From NCBI RefSeq assembly GCF_905397285.1, contig NZ_CAJPUX010000003.1:372001-436000 (forward strand): DNA of 64,000 nucleotides, in the 5' to 3' direction. The stretch comes from Cupriavidus plantarum. Its GTDB lineage: Bacteria > Pseudomonadota > Gammaproteobacteria > Burkholderiales > Burkholderiaceae. The position numbers and the translations under genes are program-made. This document shows, in pieces, positions 9,149-17,822 of this stretch (positions within the stretch are counted from its first letter, which is position 1; the number at the start of each line of letters is the position of its first letter). The notes beneath the pieces are model-generated. The model was given only the letters and a program-made list of their open reading frames with translations. It was not told where the DNA came from and did not search any database.

Positions 9149-9254
9149 GTAACCAATTGTTTCTGTGCGGTTACTAGTCTTTTTGAGCACATTGCCGGCC
9201 TCTAACGGTCTTTTGTGACCGAAAAGGCGTATGAAACACCGTCAAATGTGACGG
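9149..9254. promoter_or_regulatory. Cluster of three dyads upstream of the tad operon
   Basis: There are three inverted repeats within about 105 bp. GTAACC-N14-GGTTAC lies at 9149-9174, CGGTC-N6-GACCG at 9206-9221, and the perfect CCGTCA-AATG-TGACGG at 9239-9254. They lie in the A/T-richer part of the region upstream of flp. They look like protein-binding sites or small hairpins. No regulator can be named from the sequence. Confidence 0.35.
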
Positions 9255-9683
9255 ATGTGATGCTGGTGAGCGGGTTCTGCCGGATACGGCAACAGCGGAC
9301 CAAAATGTTGCATGGATGAAGCGCTGATATCGGCATATGCACGCGCGAACCCGACTGAAGCGCGCACGCTACATCTTTCGGCGCGACCGAATGCACGAGG
9401 GCATTTGGCAGGCGGCGTGGGGAGGCCTGGGGGGTGGCGCTGCAAACTGGGTGAGTCCCCACTCATCCTTTTGGGCGAGGCGCGCACCGGAAGGATCGCG
9501 TGCGGCACGCCCGCCTCGTCCAGAGGATGGAGACGGCAAGCAACATCCGGCGCGAACGCGCGCGGGGCCAAATGGTTGCATTCGTGAAACCTGTGGGTCC
9601 TCAGCGCGCGAGTTGTTAAAAACGTGAAGCGCCGAATACACGACATCCAGGCGATTACCCGACCGTCCGGTCTGGGAACTGTT

Positions 9684-10700
9684 TCAGACGGGAAACGGCA
9701 GTGAAGATTGTTCGACCTGCTCGCAGAGCCATTGGTAAAAACGCTGGATGGCGCGCTCGCGAGGATTTCCTTCCCGCCACGTGACCCAGTAGTGAAGGCT
9801 CGAGGGGATGCGCGCGGTGCCGACCTGCACGAGCTGGCCGCTGGCGAGGTAGTCGCGGGCGAGCTGCGCGCGCGCCGTGGCGACGCCAAGGCCCGCCACC
9901 GCCGACTGGAGCATCAGGCCGGCATCCTGGAAGATCGGCCCGCGCTCGGGTTCGACCGGCGGCAGCCCGGCCACGACGAGCCAGTCGCGCCAGGGGCGCA
10001 GCGCGAAACGCAGCATGGGCAGGCGGGGGAGGTCGGCCACGGTGAAGCCGGGATACTGCGCGAGCAAGGCGGGACTCGCGACCGCGATCACGTAGTCCTC
10101 GATCAGGTTGTGGCAGACGAAGCCGGGCAGGTCGATGCGCTGGTGCCAAATGCCGACGTCTACCGCGTACGGGTCGGGCGGCGGCGAGATCTCGGCATGG
10201 AGCCGCAGATGCAGGTCGAGCTCGGGCGCCTGCGCGTGCAGGCTCGGGAGGCGGCGGATCAGCCAGGCGTTGGCGAGGTCCGCCATCACACTCACCTGCA
10301 ACTGCACCACGGGCGGCCCCGCGTCGTGGGTGGCTTCGCGCAATGCGGACTCGAGGTCGTCGAGCGTGTTGCGGACCTGTTCCGCAAGCCGCGCGCCCGC
10401 GCTCGTCGGCGTCATCGAGCTGCCCGTTCGCTGAAACAGCTTGGTCCCGAGGCTATCCTCGAGCCCCCGGATGTGGTGGCTGATGGCGCTGTGGGTGAGC
10501 GCTAGCTCCTCCGCCGCGCGCGTAAAACTCCGATGCCGCGTGGCCGCCTCGAGCGCGCGCAGGGCCTGCAGCGGGGGCAGATGGAAGGGACGCTGCGGGC
10601 GGTCGGGGTGGTCCGGCAGCGTCGGCGCGCCGGGCGAGGGGTCTGGCGTCTCGGGGCGCCTGGCGGCGGACGAACGTGGAGGTGGAGAAGGTTTGACCAT
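9684..10700 (-). CDS. LysR-family transcriptional regulator (GcvA-like)
   Basis: A 338-residue regulator from ATG 10700. The first ~35 residues are Pro/Arg-rich. The winged helix-turn-helix follows, with LQALRALEAATRHRSFTRAAEELALTHSAISHHI, the GcvA/AmpR-type pattern, and then a periplasmic-binding-fold effector domain. It is divergent from the MFS gene, with 77 bp between the two starts, so the transporter is its likely target, as is common for LysR pairs. The effector is unknown. Confidence 0.88.
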   Translation of the reverse strand: MVKPSPPPRSSAARRPETPDPSPGAPTLPDHPDRPQRPFHLPPLQALRALEAATRHRSFTRAAEELALTHSAISHHIRGLEDSLGTKLFQRTGSSMTPTSAGARLAEQVRNTLDDLESALREATHDAGPPVVQLQVSVMADLANAWLIRRLPSLHAQAPELDLHLRLHAEISPPPDPYAVDVGIWHQRIDLPGFVCHNLIEDYVIAVASPALLAQYPGFTVADLPRLPMLRFALRPWRDWLVVAGLPPVEPERGPIFQDAGLMLQSAVAGLGVATARAQLARDYLASGQLVQVGTARIPSSLHYWVTWREGNPRERAIQRFYQWLCEQVEQSSLPFPV

Positions 10701-10777
10701 GGCCGTCAAATTCTACTCACAATGGGCGCGGGTATCTTTCGTTGGCCTTGCACCGTTTTGGTGACGACAATGAAGCG

Positions 10778-12088
10778 ATGAACCCCACCACCGCCGCTTC
10801 CGAAGCCATCTCTCATTCGAGCCACCGCCCCGCGATGGACACCGCCGCCGCGGCCAACACAACAAAGCGGCCGCAGCCGCCCGCGTCGGCGAATGCCCGA
10901 TGGCGCGTGCTGGCCGTGTTCTCGCTCGGCTTCCTCGTCTCCTATATCTTCCGCGGCGTCAACCTCGGCTTCGCGCCGCATCTCGTCCGTGAGCTCGGCC
11001 TCACCGCGGGCGATCTCGGGCTGCTGACCAGCTTCTACTTCCTCGGTTTCGCCTGCGCGCAACTGCCTGCGGGCCTGCTGCTCGACCGCTTCGGCCCGCG
11101 CCGCACCGAAGCGGCATTGCTGTTGCTGGCGGTCGCCGGCTCGCTCGTGTTCGCCTCGGCCCCCGGTATGGTGGGATTGGCGGCCGGCCGCATGATGATC
11201 GGCATCGGCGTATCCGTGTGCCTCGGCGCCGCGATCCAGGCGCTGTCGATGTGGTTCCCGCTGTCACGCATGCCGTTGCTGAACGGCGTGGTCATGGCCA
11301 TCGGCGGCCTCGGCGCGGTGGTTGTCGGCACACCGCTCGCGTGGCTGCTCTCGTGGACGGACTGGCGCACGCTGAGCGCGGCCATGGGCGGCGTCTCGCT
11401 GGCGATGGCCGTGCTGCTGTGGTTCGGCGTGCCCGACGTCCCGCGCGCCGGACGCGAGAGTCTGGTCGAACAGCTGCGCGGCACGCGCGAGATTCTTGGC
11501 AGCGAGCGCTTCTGGCGCGTGGTGCCCCTCACGCTGCTGAACCAGGGCATCTTCCTCGCGGTGCAGACGCTGTGGGTCACGACGTTCATGCGCGACGTAC
11601 AGGGACTGGCCGCCGCCGACAGCGCAAGCTATGTGTCGGTCATCGGCATGGCGATGATGGCGGGCTGTGTCGGCGCCGGCTGGGCCGCCCGCCATCTGGA
11701 ACGCGCGGGCATCAGCCTCTACGCGTTTGCGGGCTTCGGCATGATGGGCTTTATCGCGATCCAGGTTCTGCTGATGCTGCGCGTGCCCGTGCCGCTCGCG
11801 GTGTTATGGGCCGCATACGGCGTGTTCGGCTCGAGCGGGATTCTGACGTATGCCGTGCTCGCCAGGCGCTTTGCCGATGCGATGATCGGCCGGGCGACCA
11901 CCGCCCTGACGCTGACGGTGTTCCTCGCGACGTTCGCGTTCCAGATCGGCATCGGCTTCGTGCTCGATTTCTGGCCGGCTAACGACGGGCACTATCCGAT
12001 GGCCGCGCACTTGACGGTATGGACGGGACTGGTCGTGCTGCAGGGACTGGCGGCGGTGTGGTACATGCTGGGCCGCAACCGCGGCTGA
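10778..12088 (+). CDS. MFS transporter
   Basis: A 436-residue protein from ATG 10778; a second Met at codon 20 is possible. About 45 polar residues precede twelve predicted membrane helices. The loop after helix 2, LLDRFGPRRTEA, is the MFS signature between helices 2 and 3. It moves a small solute across the inner membrane; the substrate cannot be told from sequence. It is divergent from a LysR regulator and convergent with the TPM gene, only 14 bp away. Confidence 0.85.
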   Translation: MNPTTAASEAISHSSHRPAMDTAAAANTTKRPQPPASANARWRVLAVFSLGFLVSYIFRGVNLGFAPHLVRELGLTAGDLGLLTSFYFLGFACAQLPAGLLLDRFGPRRTEAALLLLAVAGSLVFASAPGMVGLAAGRMMIGIGVSVCLGAAIQALSMWFPLSRMPLLNGVVMAIGGLGAVVVGTPLAWLLSWTDWRTLSAAMGGVSLAMAVLLWFGVPDVPRAGRESLVEQLRGTREILGSERFWRVVPLTLLNQGIFLAVQTLWVTTFMRDVQGLAAADSASYVSVIGMAMMAGCVGAGWAARHLERAGISLYAFAGFGMMGFIAIQVLLMLRVPVPLAVLWAAYGVFGSSGILTYAVLARRFADAMIGRATTALTLTVFLATFAFQIGIGFVLDFWPANDGHYPMAAHLTVWTGLVVLQGLAAVWYMLGRNRG

Positions 12089-12102
12089 GGCGCATCCCTC
12101 GG

Positions 12103-12606
12103 TTACAACACGATCGGACGGTCGTCGAGCTCGTTCGGGTTGTAGCCGCCATCGGACGGGTAATGCTCGATCAGCAGCGCGTGGATACGCGCGATGGCAT
12201 CGAGCACGGGATCCACGGACAGGTTTTTCGCAAGCCCCCGCGCGAGGTCATCGCAGATTTGCCGCCACGCAGCAGGGCTCACGCGCGCGTCGATGCCGCG
12301 ATCGGCAAGCAGTTCCACCGCATGGTCCGCGAGGTTGATATACAGCAGGACGCCCGAATGGTCCTCGGTATTCCAGACCTCGAGCGCCCCGAACAGCGCG
12401 CGGGCGCGCTGGCGCGGCGTGACACCGGCCCACGCATGGCCAACGGGCAGGCTCGCCTCGATCGCCACGCGTACTTCGCCGCGATGATGCTGCTCGCCCG
12501 CGTGCACGGCCACCTGCAGCCGGTGCTGGGCATCGGGCGGAAAGGCCTTCCGCGCGGTCCCCTGCGCGGTACCGAGATGTCGCAATGCGCGTTTGAGCGA
12601 GGGCAT
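12103..12606 (-). CDS. TPM-domain protein (second YgcG-family member)
   Basis: A 167-residue protein from ATG 12606, with AGGAGG nine bases upstream. It contains EVRVAIEASLP, ARALFGALEVWNTEDHSGVLLYINL and VELLADRGIDARV, the pattern of the TPM (phosphatase-like) domain. There is no signal peptide and no Gly-rich tail, unlike the ygcG gene just upstream. The two are 14 bp apart and belong to one lemA-ygcG-tpm cluster, which is common in proteobacteria. The molecular function of these proteins is not established. Confidence 0.82.
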   Translation of the reverse strand: MPSLKRALRHLGTAQGTARKAFPPDAQHRLQVAVHAGEQHHRGEVRVAIEASLPVGHAWAGVTPRQRARALFGALEVWNTEDHSGVLLYINLADHAVELLADRGIDARVSPAAWRQICDDLARGLAKNLSVDPVLDAIARIHALLIEHYPSDGGYNPNELDDRPIVL

Positions 12607-12620
12607 CGATGGGCCTCCTG

Positions 12621-13526
12621 TTACCAGTTGCCCGAGGCGCCGCCGCCATCGAACGAGCCGCCTCCGCCGCCGCCGAAGCCACCACCGCCGCCCCCGCCAC
12701 CCAAGCCCCCGCCACCGAAGCCGCCACTGCCGCGTCCCCAGCGCTGGCCGATCTCGTATCCGGTCATGCCGCCGAGTCCGCCCGCTGCCACATCGGGCCA
12801 GCCGCGCCGTCCCGTGACGATATGCGGCCCCCGCGCGGCGCGCTTCAGCGCGGAGAGGAAGAAGAACGCGATGATCGCGAGCGGGAACAACACGGGCAGC
12901 CAGTCCTGCCACGACGACTGCTGCGCGCCTTGCCGCGCCTGCGGCGCCGCGAGGCCTTCCTTGTCGATCGTCGCCTGAATCGCGGTGATACCCGCGGCGA
13001 GGCCGCCGTAGAAATCCTTCTGCCGGAAATGCGGGGCGATCACGTCCTGCAGGATGCGCTTGGACATCGCATCGGTCAGCGACCCCTGCACGCCGCGGCC
13101 GACCTCGAGCCGCAGGCGGCGCAGGTCCGGCGGATTGTTCATCGCGACCATCAGGATCACGCCATCGTCGATACCCTTGCGTCCCGCGCGCCAGGCGTCG
13201 GCGACGCGAATGCTGTACGCATCGATCGTCTCGGGCGCGGTGGTCGCCACCATCAGCACGAAGATCTGGCTGCCGCGCTGCTGCTCGTACTCGGCCAGCA
13301 CATTCTCCAGCGCGCTACGCTGATCGGGTTGGAGCGTGCCGGTCAGGTCGGTCACGCGCTGGGTCAGGGGCGGCACGTTGACGAAGCCGTCCGTCGTGCC
13401 CTGCGCGAGCGCGGGCCGCGGGCACGCGGCCAGAAGTGCCATGCATAGCAGCGCCGCGCTCAGCAGCGCCATGCCTGGCAGCGCGAGCCAGCGACGGGTG
13501 GGCGGGAAGGCCGCGAGCGAACGCAT
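12621..13526 (-). CDS. ygcG: YgcG-family TPM-domain membrane protein
   Basis: A 301-residue protein with a signal peptide ending near ALAQG (about residue 43), a periplasmic TPM domain (about 50-175) with the conserved RQKDFYGGLAAGI, and one membrane segment (about 208-225). The Gly-rich C-terminal tail, with runs of Gly and Phe and a final SGNW, is the hallmark of YgcG proteins. It lies 6 bp downstream of lemA. Its role in the cell envelope is unknown, but the lemA-ygcG pairing is widely conserved. Confidence 0.87.
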   Translation of the reverse strand: MRSLAAFPPTRRWLALPGMALLSAALLCMALLAACPRPALAQGTTDGFVNVPPLTQRVTDLTGTLQPDQRSALENVLAEYEQQRGSQIFVLMVATTAPETIDAYSIRVADAWRAGRKGIDDGVILMVAMNNPPDLRRLRLEVGRGVQGSLTDAMSKRILQDVIAPHFRQKDFYGGLAAGITAIQATIDKEGLAAPQARQGAQQSSWQDWLPVLFPLAIIAFFFLSALKRAARGPHIVTGRRGWPDVAAGGLGGMTGYEIGQRWGRGSGGFGGGGLGGGGGGGGFGGGGGGSFDGGGASGNW

Positions 13527-13532
13527 GTGGCG

Positions 13533-14132
13533 TCAGAATTTGACGGCCGGCGGCGTGGAAATCGCCTTCTCGTTCTCGACGGAAAACGACGGCTTGACCG
13601 GGTAGCGGAACACCATGGCGGTCAGATTGGTCGGGAAGCTCCGCGCGAGCACGTTATAGGACTGGACCGCGGCGATGTACCGCTGGCGCGCGACGGTGAT
13701 CCGGTTCTCGGTGCCCTCGAGCTGCGACTGCAGATCGCGGAAGCCGGCATCGGCCTTCAGCTGCGGATAGTTTTCGGATACGGCGATCAGCCGCGACAGC
13801 GCGCTCGTCAGCTGGCCCTGTGCCTGCTGGAACCGCGCGAAGGCCTCGGGATCGTTCAGCGTCTCGGGCGTGACCTGCACGCTCGTCGCCTGCGCGCGCG
13901 CCTTGGTCACGGCCTCGAGCGTCTCGCGCTCGTGGCTCGCGTAACCCTTGACGGTGTTGACCAGATTGGGAATCAGGTCGGCCCGCCGCTGATACTGGTT
14001 GACGACCTCGGCCCAGGCTGCCTTGACGGCTTCGTCTTTGGCCTGAAAGTCGTTGTATCCGCAGGCGGTCAGCAGGCTGGCGGCCCACAACAAGGCGAGC
14101 CAGCGAAAAACGTGAGTCGGGAATGCGCGCAT
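13533..14132 (-). CDS. lemA: LemA family lipoprotein
   Basis: A 199-residue LemA protein. It has a hydrophobic N-terminus with the lipobox LTAC (Cys24), then the family core with VVNQYQRRADLIPNLVNTVKGYASHE, and a long helical-bundle region. The C-terminus contains SYNVLARSFPTNLTAMVF. It is anchored to the membrane and its biochemical role is unknown. It heads the minus-strand cluster lemA-ygcG-tpm. The gap to hemL upstream is 75 bp. Confidence 0.92.
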   Translation of the reverse strand: MRAFPTHVFRWLALLWAASLLTACGYNDFQAKDEAVKAAWAEVVNQYQRRADLIPNLVNTVKGYASHERETLEAVTKARAQATSVQVTPETLNDPEAFARFQQAQGQLTSALSRLIAVSENYPQLKADAGFRDLQSQLEGTENRITVARQRYIAAVQSYNVLARSFPTNLTAMVFRYPVKPSFSVENEKAISTPPAVKF

Positions 14133-14207
14133 CGATTGGCTCCTGAACAGAAGGTGCGACAGGAACCAGTGTAGCGCAGGGTCAATGCGCGGCGACCCCC
14201 GGTCCGG

Positions 14208-15500
14208 TCAATCCGCTGCGAATGCCTGCTTCGCGGCCGCTACCGTCGCGTCGATGATCGCGTCGTCATGCTGTGCCGACACGAAGCCCGCTTCGTATGC
14301 CGAGGGGGCAAGGTACACGCCTTCGTTCAGCATCGCGTGGAAGAAGCGGTTGAAGCGGCCGACGTCGGACTCCGTCACTTCGGCGAAGCTCGTCGGCACC
14401 TCGTTGCGGAAGTAAAGCCCGAACATGCCGCCCACCGCATCCGCGGAGAACGGCACGTTGGCGGCGCGCGCCGCGGCGGTCAGGCCGTCGGCCAGCTTGC
14501 GCGTCTGCGAAGCGAGGCGGTCGTAGAAACCCGGCGCCTGGATCAGCCTGAGCGTCGTCAGGCCCGCGGCCACGGCAAGCGGATTGCCGGACAGCGTGCC
14601 GGCCTGATACACGCCGCCCAGCGGCGCGAGCTTCGCCATGATGTCGAGCCGGCCGCCGAACGCCGCCGCGGGCATGCCGCCGCCGATGACCTTGCCGAGG
14701 CACGTCATATCGGGCTTGATGCCGTAGTGCGCCTGCGCGCCGCCCAGCGCCACGCGGAAGCCGGTCATCACTTCGTCGAAGATCAGCACGGCGCCGTGCT
14801 GGCTGCACAGGTTGCGCATCGCGCGGAGGAACGCTTCGCTCGCGCGCACGAGGTTCATGTTGCCCGCCACGGGCTCCACGATCACGGCGGCGATCTCGCC
14901 GGCATGGCGCGCGAAGGCTTCTTCGAGTTGCTGCACGTCGTTATAGGCAAGCACCATCGTATGGCGCGTCACGTCGGCGGGCACGCCGGCCGAGGAGGGC
15001 GCGTTCTGCGTGGTGTCCGCGAACGTCAGCAGGCCGGAGCCGGCCTTCACCAGCAGGCTGTCCGCATGGCCGTGGTAGCAGCCTTCGAACTTGATGATGA
15101 GGTCGCGGCCCGTGAAACCGCGCGCCAGCCGCAGCGCGCTCATGGTCGCTTCGGTGCCCGAGGAGACGAGGCGCACCTGTTCGATCGACGGCACGAGCTT
15201 GCAGATTTCCTCGGCCATCTCGATCTCGCCCTCGGTCGGCGCGCCGAAGGAGAAGCTCTGCGCGGCGGTTTCCTGTACCGCGCGGACGACGTCCGGATGG
15301 GCATGGCCGACGATCATCGGGCCCCAGGAGCCGATGTAGTCAATATACCGCTGGCCGTCCGCGTCCCACATGTACGCCCCCTCGGCACGCGTGATGAAGC
15401 GCGGCGTGCCGCCCACCGAACGGAAGGCGCGGACCGGCGAATTGACGCCGCCGGGGATGGTTTGCTGGGCACGGTCGAAGAGCTGCTGGTTACGGGACAT
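14208..15500 (-). CDS. hemL: Glutamate-1-semialdehyde 2,1-aminomutase
   Basis: A 430-residue class III aminotransferase-fold enzyme that uses pyridoxal phosphate to turn glutamate 1-semialdehyde into 5-aminolevulinate in the C5 haem pathway, in the cytoplasm. The start [22 protein letters not shown] is typical of HemL and fits better than the upstream frame opening. Conserved segments are [20 protein letters not shown], the catalytic-Lys segment [10 protein letters not shown] and [10 protein letters not shown]. The length is as expected and no defects are seen. Confidence 0.96.
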   Translation of the reverse strand: MSRNQQLFDRAQQTIPGGVNSPVRAFRSVGGTPRFITRAEGAYMWDADGQRYIDYIGSWGPMIVGHAHPDVVRAVQETAAQSFSFGAPTEGEIEMAEEICKLVPSIEQVRLVSSGTEATMSALRLARGFTGRDLIIKFEGCYHGHADSLLVKAGSGLLTFADTTQNAPSSAGVPADVTRHTMVLAYNDVQQLEEAFARHAGEIAAVIVEPVAGNMNLVRASEAFLRAMRNLCSQHGAVLIFDEVMTGFRVALGGAQAHYGIKPDMTCLGKVIGGGMPAAAFGGRLDIMAKLAPLGGVYQAGTLSGNPLAVAAGLTTLRLIQAPGFYDRLASQTRKLADGLTAAARAANVPFSADAVGGMFGLYFRNEVPTSFAEVTESDVGRFNRFFHAMLNEGVYLAPSAYEAGFVSAQHDDAIIDATVAAAKQAFAAD

Positions 15501-15720
15501 GGTCACGGAAATGTTGGGATGGGTTTGCCGCAGTGTGTCACGACACGGCAATGTTGGGGCAAAAGAGGCGAACCGCGCGCGTTTCCATCGTCAACTGCCT
15601 GTAACATGCGCGAACGCGTGAGAACTGACCTGAATCATCCGGCGACGCGCTGGCGCGCCCCGCATCGATTCGGGTACCATCATGCGCTGGATTTTAATGG
15701 AGAGTGGCAGAAGCCTGAAT

Positions 15721-15891
15721 ATGGAATACAAGACCTGGATGTGCCTGATCTGCGGCTGGATCTATGACGAGGCCACCGGCGCCCCCGAAGACGGCATCGC
15801 GCCCGGAACCCGCTGGGAAGACGTCCCGATGAACTGGACGTGCCCCGAGTGCGGCGCGCGCAAGGAAGATTTCGAGATGGTTGCCATCTGA
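15721..15891 (+). CDS. rubA: Rubredoxin
   Basis: A 56-residue protein from ATG 15721, [17 protein letters not shown]... with two CxxC pairs (CLIC and CPEC) that bind one iron atom. It is a small cytoplasmic electron carrier. Rubredoxin genes are often found just upstream of pilG-type operons in this family of bacteria. An in-frame ATG at 15697 would add eight residues, but homologues typically begin at MEYKTW. It is divergent from hemL. Confidence 0.93.
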   Translation: MEYKTWMCLICGWIYDEATGAPEDGIAPGTRWEDVPMNWTCPECGARKEDFEMVAI

Positions 15892-16220
15892 CGCGGGTTT
15901 TTGCCCCGCTGGCGCGCCGTAGCGCCAAAGCGACAGATCGGCGGGCGGCCTCCGGGGCCCCGGATTGACGGCCCCTCGCCGAGAAGTCACACTCTGCGGC
16001 ACAACAGGATAGACGCAGTACATCAACAGAGACCCGTCCCGATTCTTTGCGATGCGTGGAACGGGTCCAGGCATGACAGCGCCGGCTGGGTTGGCTGGCT
16101 TTTTTTGACTGGGAAACAGGATATCGGGGGCCGCCGCCGCAGCGCTTGCTGTGTCGTGCGGGTGTTCTCAAGTGAATACTGGCGCCTGCTTTCGCGCGGG
16201 CAGCCGGTCGCGGGAACAAC
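15892..16220. other. Intergenic region before the pilGHIJL operon
   Basis: These 329 bases hold no convincing gene. The stretch from 16075 to 16125 is A/T-richer, with a T-run and TTGACT at 16105-16110 as a possible -35 box. No well-spaced -10 box was found. The promoter of the chemosensory operon is probably here. Confidence 0.5.
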
Positions 16221-16727
16221 ATGCGGGTCACGCAAACAGAAGAAAACGGCCGGGTCACCGGCACGGGTCAGTTGGGTCAGCCGGCGCATTCGAATCAGGC
16301 CGGTGGCATGGCGGGTCGGGCGGTCGCACACCGCAAGATTCTCGTCATCGACGATTCAAGCACCATCCGCCGCACGGCGGAGATTTTCCTGTCGCAGGCA
16401 GGCTGTCAGGTCATGCTCGCCGAGGATGGCTTCGACGCGCTCGCCAAGATTGGCGACATGCATCCCGACCTGATTTTCTGCGACATCCTGATGCCGCGCC
16501 TCGACGGCTATCAGACCTGCTCCCTCATCAAGAAAAGCCCGCGATTCCACGCGATCCCGGTGATCATGCTGTCCTCGCGGGACGGCGTGTTCGACCGCTC
16601 GCGCGGCAGGCTCGTCGGCGCGCACGACCATCTCGCCAAGCCCTTCACCCGCGAAGCCCTGCTGCAGGCCGTCGAGGCCTGCCTGCCGGGCGCCGTACCG
16701 GAGGAGGGCGCGGCCGTGGCGGCCTGA
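16221..16727 (+). CDS. pilG: PilG, twitching-motility response regulator
   Basis: A 168-residue protein. About 35 variable residues are followed by a receiver domain starting KILVIDDSSTIRRTAEIFL. The phosphate-accepting Asp lies in DLIFCDILMPRLDGYQT, and the Lys is in HLAKPF. It is a single-domain CheY-like protein that acts in the Chp/Pil system controlling type IV pilus extension. A shorter start at ATG 16308 is possible and would remove most of the variable tail. It is the first gene of pilG-H-I-J-L. Confidence 0.9.
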   Translation: MRVTQTEENGRVTGTGQLGQPAHSNQAGGMAGRAVAHRKILVIDDSSTIRRTAEIFLSQAGCQVMLAEDGFDALAKIGDMHPDLIFCDILMPRLDGYQTCSLIKKSPRFHAIPVIMLSSRDGVFDRSRGRLVGAHDHLAKPFTREALLQAVEACLPGAVPEEGAAVAA

Positions 16728-16761
16728 ACGGGGCCGCCGCAGCATTCCCAGGAACATACCA

Positions 16762-17130
16762 ATGACCATCAGCAAAATTCTCATCGTCGACGACTCGCCA
16801 ACCGAAGCCCTGTTCATGTCCGATCTGCTCGGCAAGAAGGGCTTCAAGGTTTCCGTGGCCGGCAACAGCGACCAGGCCATGGCACGGCTCGAGACGGAAG
16901 CGTTCGACCTGATCCTGATGGATGTGGTGATGCCCGGCCAGAACGGCTACCAGACCACGCGCGCGATCAAGCGGGACGACCGCTACAAGGACATCCCCGT
17001 GATCATGTGCACGAGCAAGGGGCTCGACACCGACCGCATCTGGGGCATGCGCCAGGGCGCGTCGGACTATGTCGTGAAGCCCGTCGACGGCGAGGAACTG
17101 CTGTCGAAGATCGCGGCGCTATCGCAGTAA
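16762..17130 (+). CDS. pilH: PilH, twitching-motility response regulator
   Basis: A 122-residue single receiver domain, MTISKILIVDDSPTEALFMSDLL, with the phosphate-accepting Asp in DLILMDVVMPGQNGYQT and the conserved Thr and Lys in IMCTSKG and VVKPVDG. It is a CheY-like protein paired with PilG; in the known system PilH opposes PilG in pilus control. It lies 34 bp after pilG. Confidence 0.93.
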   Translation: MTISKILIVDDSPTEALFMSDLLGKKGFKVSVAGNSDQAMARLETEAFDLILMDVVMPGQNGYQTTRAIKRDDRYKDIPVIMCTSKGLDTDRIWGMRQGASDYVVKPVDGEELLSKIAALSQ

Positions 17131-17225
17131 CCGGGCCCCGACGACCGCATTGCTGTAGTCGCTACCTTGCCACCCCGGCGGCGCTGCGCCGAAGCAGTCC
17201 GCCATCCGCCTTGGGTATTCCGATC

Positions 17226-17777
17226 ATGAACGCGCCGCGCCAGGACCTCCGAGCCCGTCAGACCAGGTTGCAGGACTATCAGGCCATGCTGGCCCGGCGC
17301 CTGCGGGAGGCGCGCAGCCTGCCCGCGGTGGACAGCTACCTCGGCGTGCAGGTCGGCCAGCGCCACTGGCTGCTGCCGCTGCCGGAGACGGGCGAGGTGC
17401 TGGAGATGCGTCCGCCCGCGGCCGTGCCGCTGACGCAGCCCTGGTACCGCGGGTTGATCAACGCGCGCGGCAACCTGCTCGGCGTGATCGACTTCGGCAT
17501 GTTCTGCGGCGAGGCGCCGACGCCCGTGCAGGCGGGCAGCAAGATCGTGGTGCTGTCGCGCAACGTGGAGCGCGCGTGCGGCATCATCGCCACGCGCGTG
17601 GTCGGCCTGCGGCATGCGGGGGATCTCAGCCTGCCGCACGGGGAGGTGCAGCCCGCGGCATCGGCGTGGGAAGGCGCGAGCTTCGCGGACCGCGACGGCC
17701 GCGACTGGCAGGTGCTCGACATCCGCCAGTTGCTGGAGGCCCCGGCGTTCCTGCAGGCTGGCCGCGTGGCCGCCTGA
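17226..17777 (+). CDS. pilI: PilI, CheW-like adaptor
   Basis: A 183-residue CheW-domain protein from ATG 17226. It has YLGVQVGQRHWLLPLPETGEVLEM, then PWYRGLINARGNLLGVIDF and CGIIATRVVGLRH, the CheW core. It links the receptor PilJ to the kinase PilL at the inner membrane. Its place between pilH and pilJ and its length fit PilI. The reading frame opens further upstream in an overlap with pilH, but that part is not CheW-like. Confidence 0.92.
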   Translation: MNAPRQDLRARQTRLQDYQAMLARRLREARSLPAVDSYLGVQVGQRHWLLPLPETGEVLEMRPPAAVPLTQPWYRGLINARGNLLGVIDFGMFCGEAPTPVQAGSKIVVLSRNVERACGIIATRVVGLRHAGDLSLPHGEVQPAASAWEGASFADRDGRDWQVLDIRQLLEAPAFLQAGRVAA

Positions 17778-17822
17778 TATCGGTATCGGTTCAACGGTCA
17801 AATAAAAAACAAGAGGGTTGCT

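Larger units (their letters stand above)
8598..9683. other. 1.1 kb intergenic region upstream of flp
   Basis: No convincing gene is seen. Frames of 80-215 codons exist on both strands between 8600 and 9640 but overlap each other heavily, have skewed composition and lack good ribosome sites. About 8650-9060 is rich in C/G. About 9090-9310 is clearly richer in A/T and holds several dyads, so it is the likely promoter and control region of the tad operon. The lysR gene upstream is on the same strand and ends at 9684. Confidence 0.6.
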
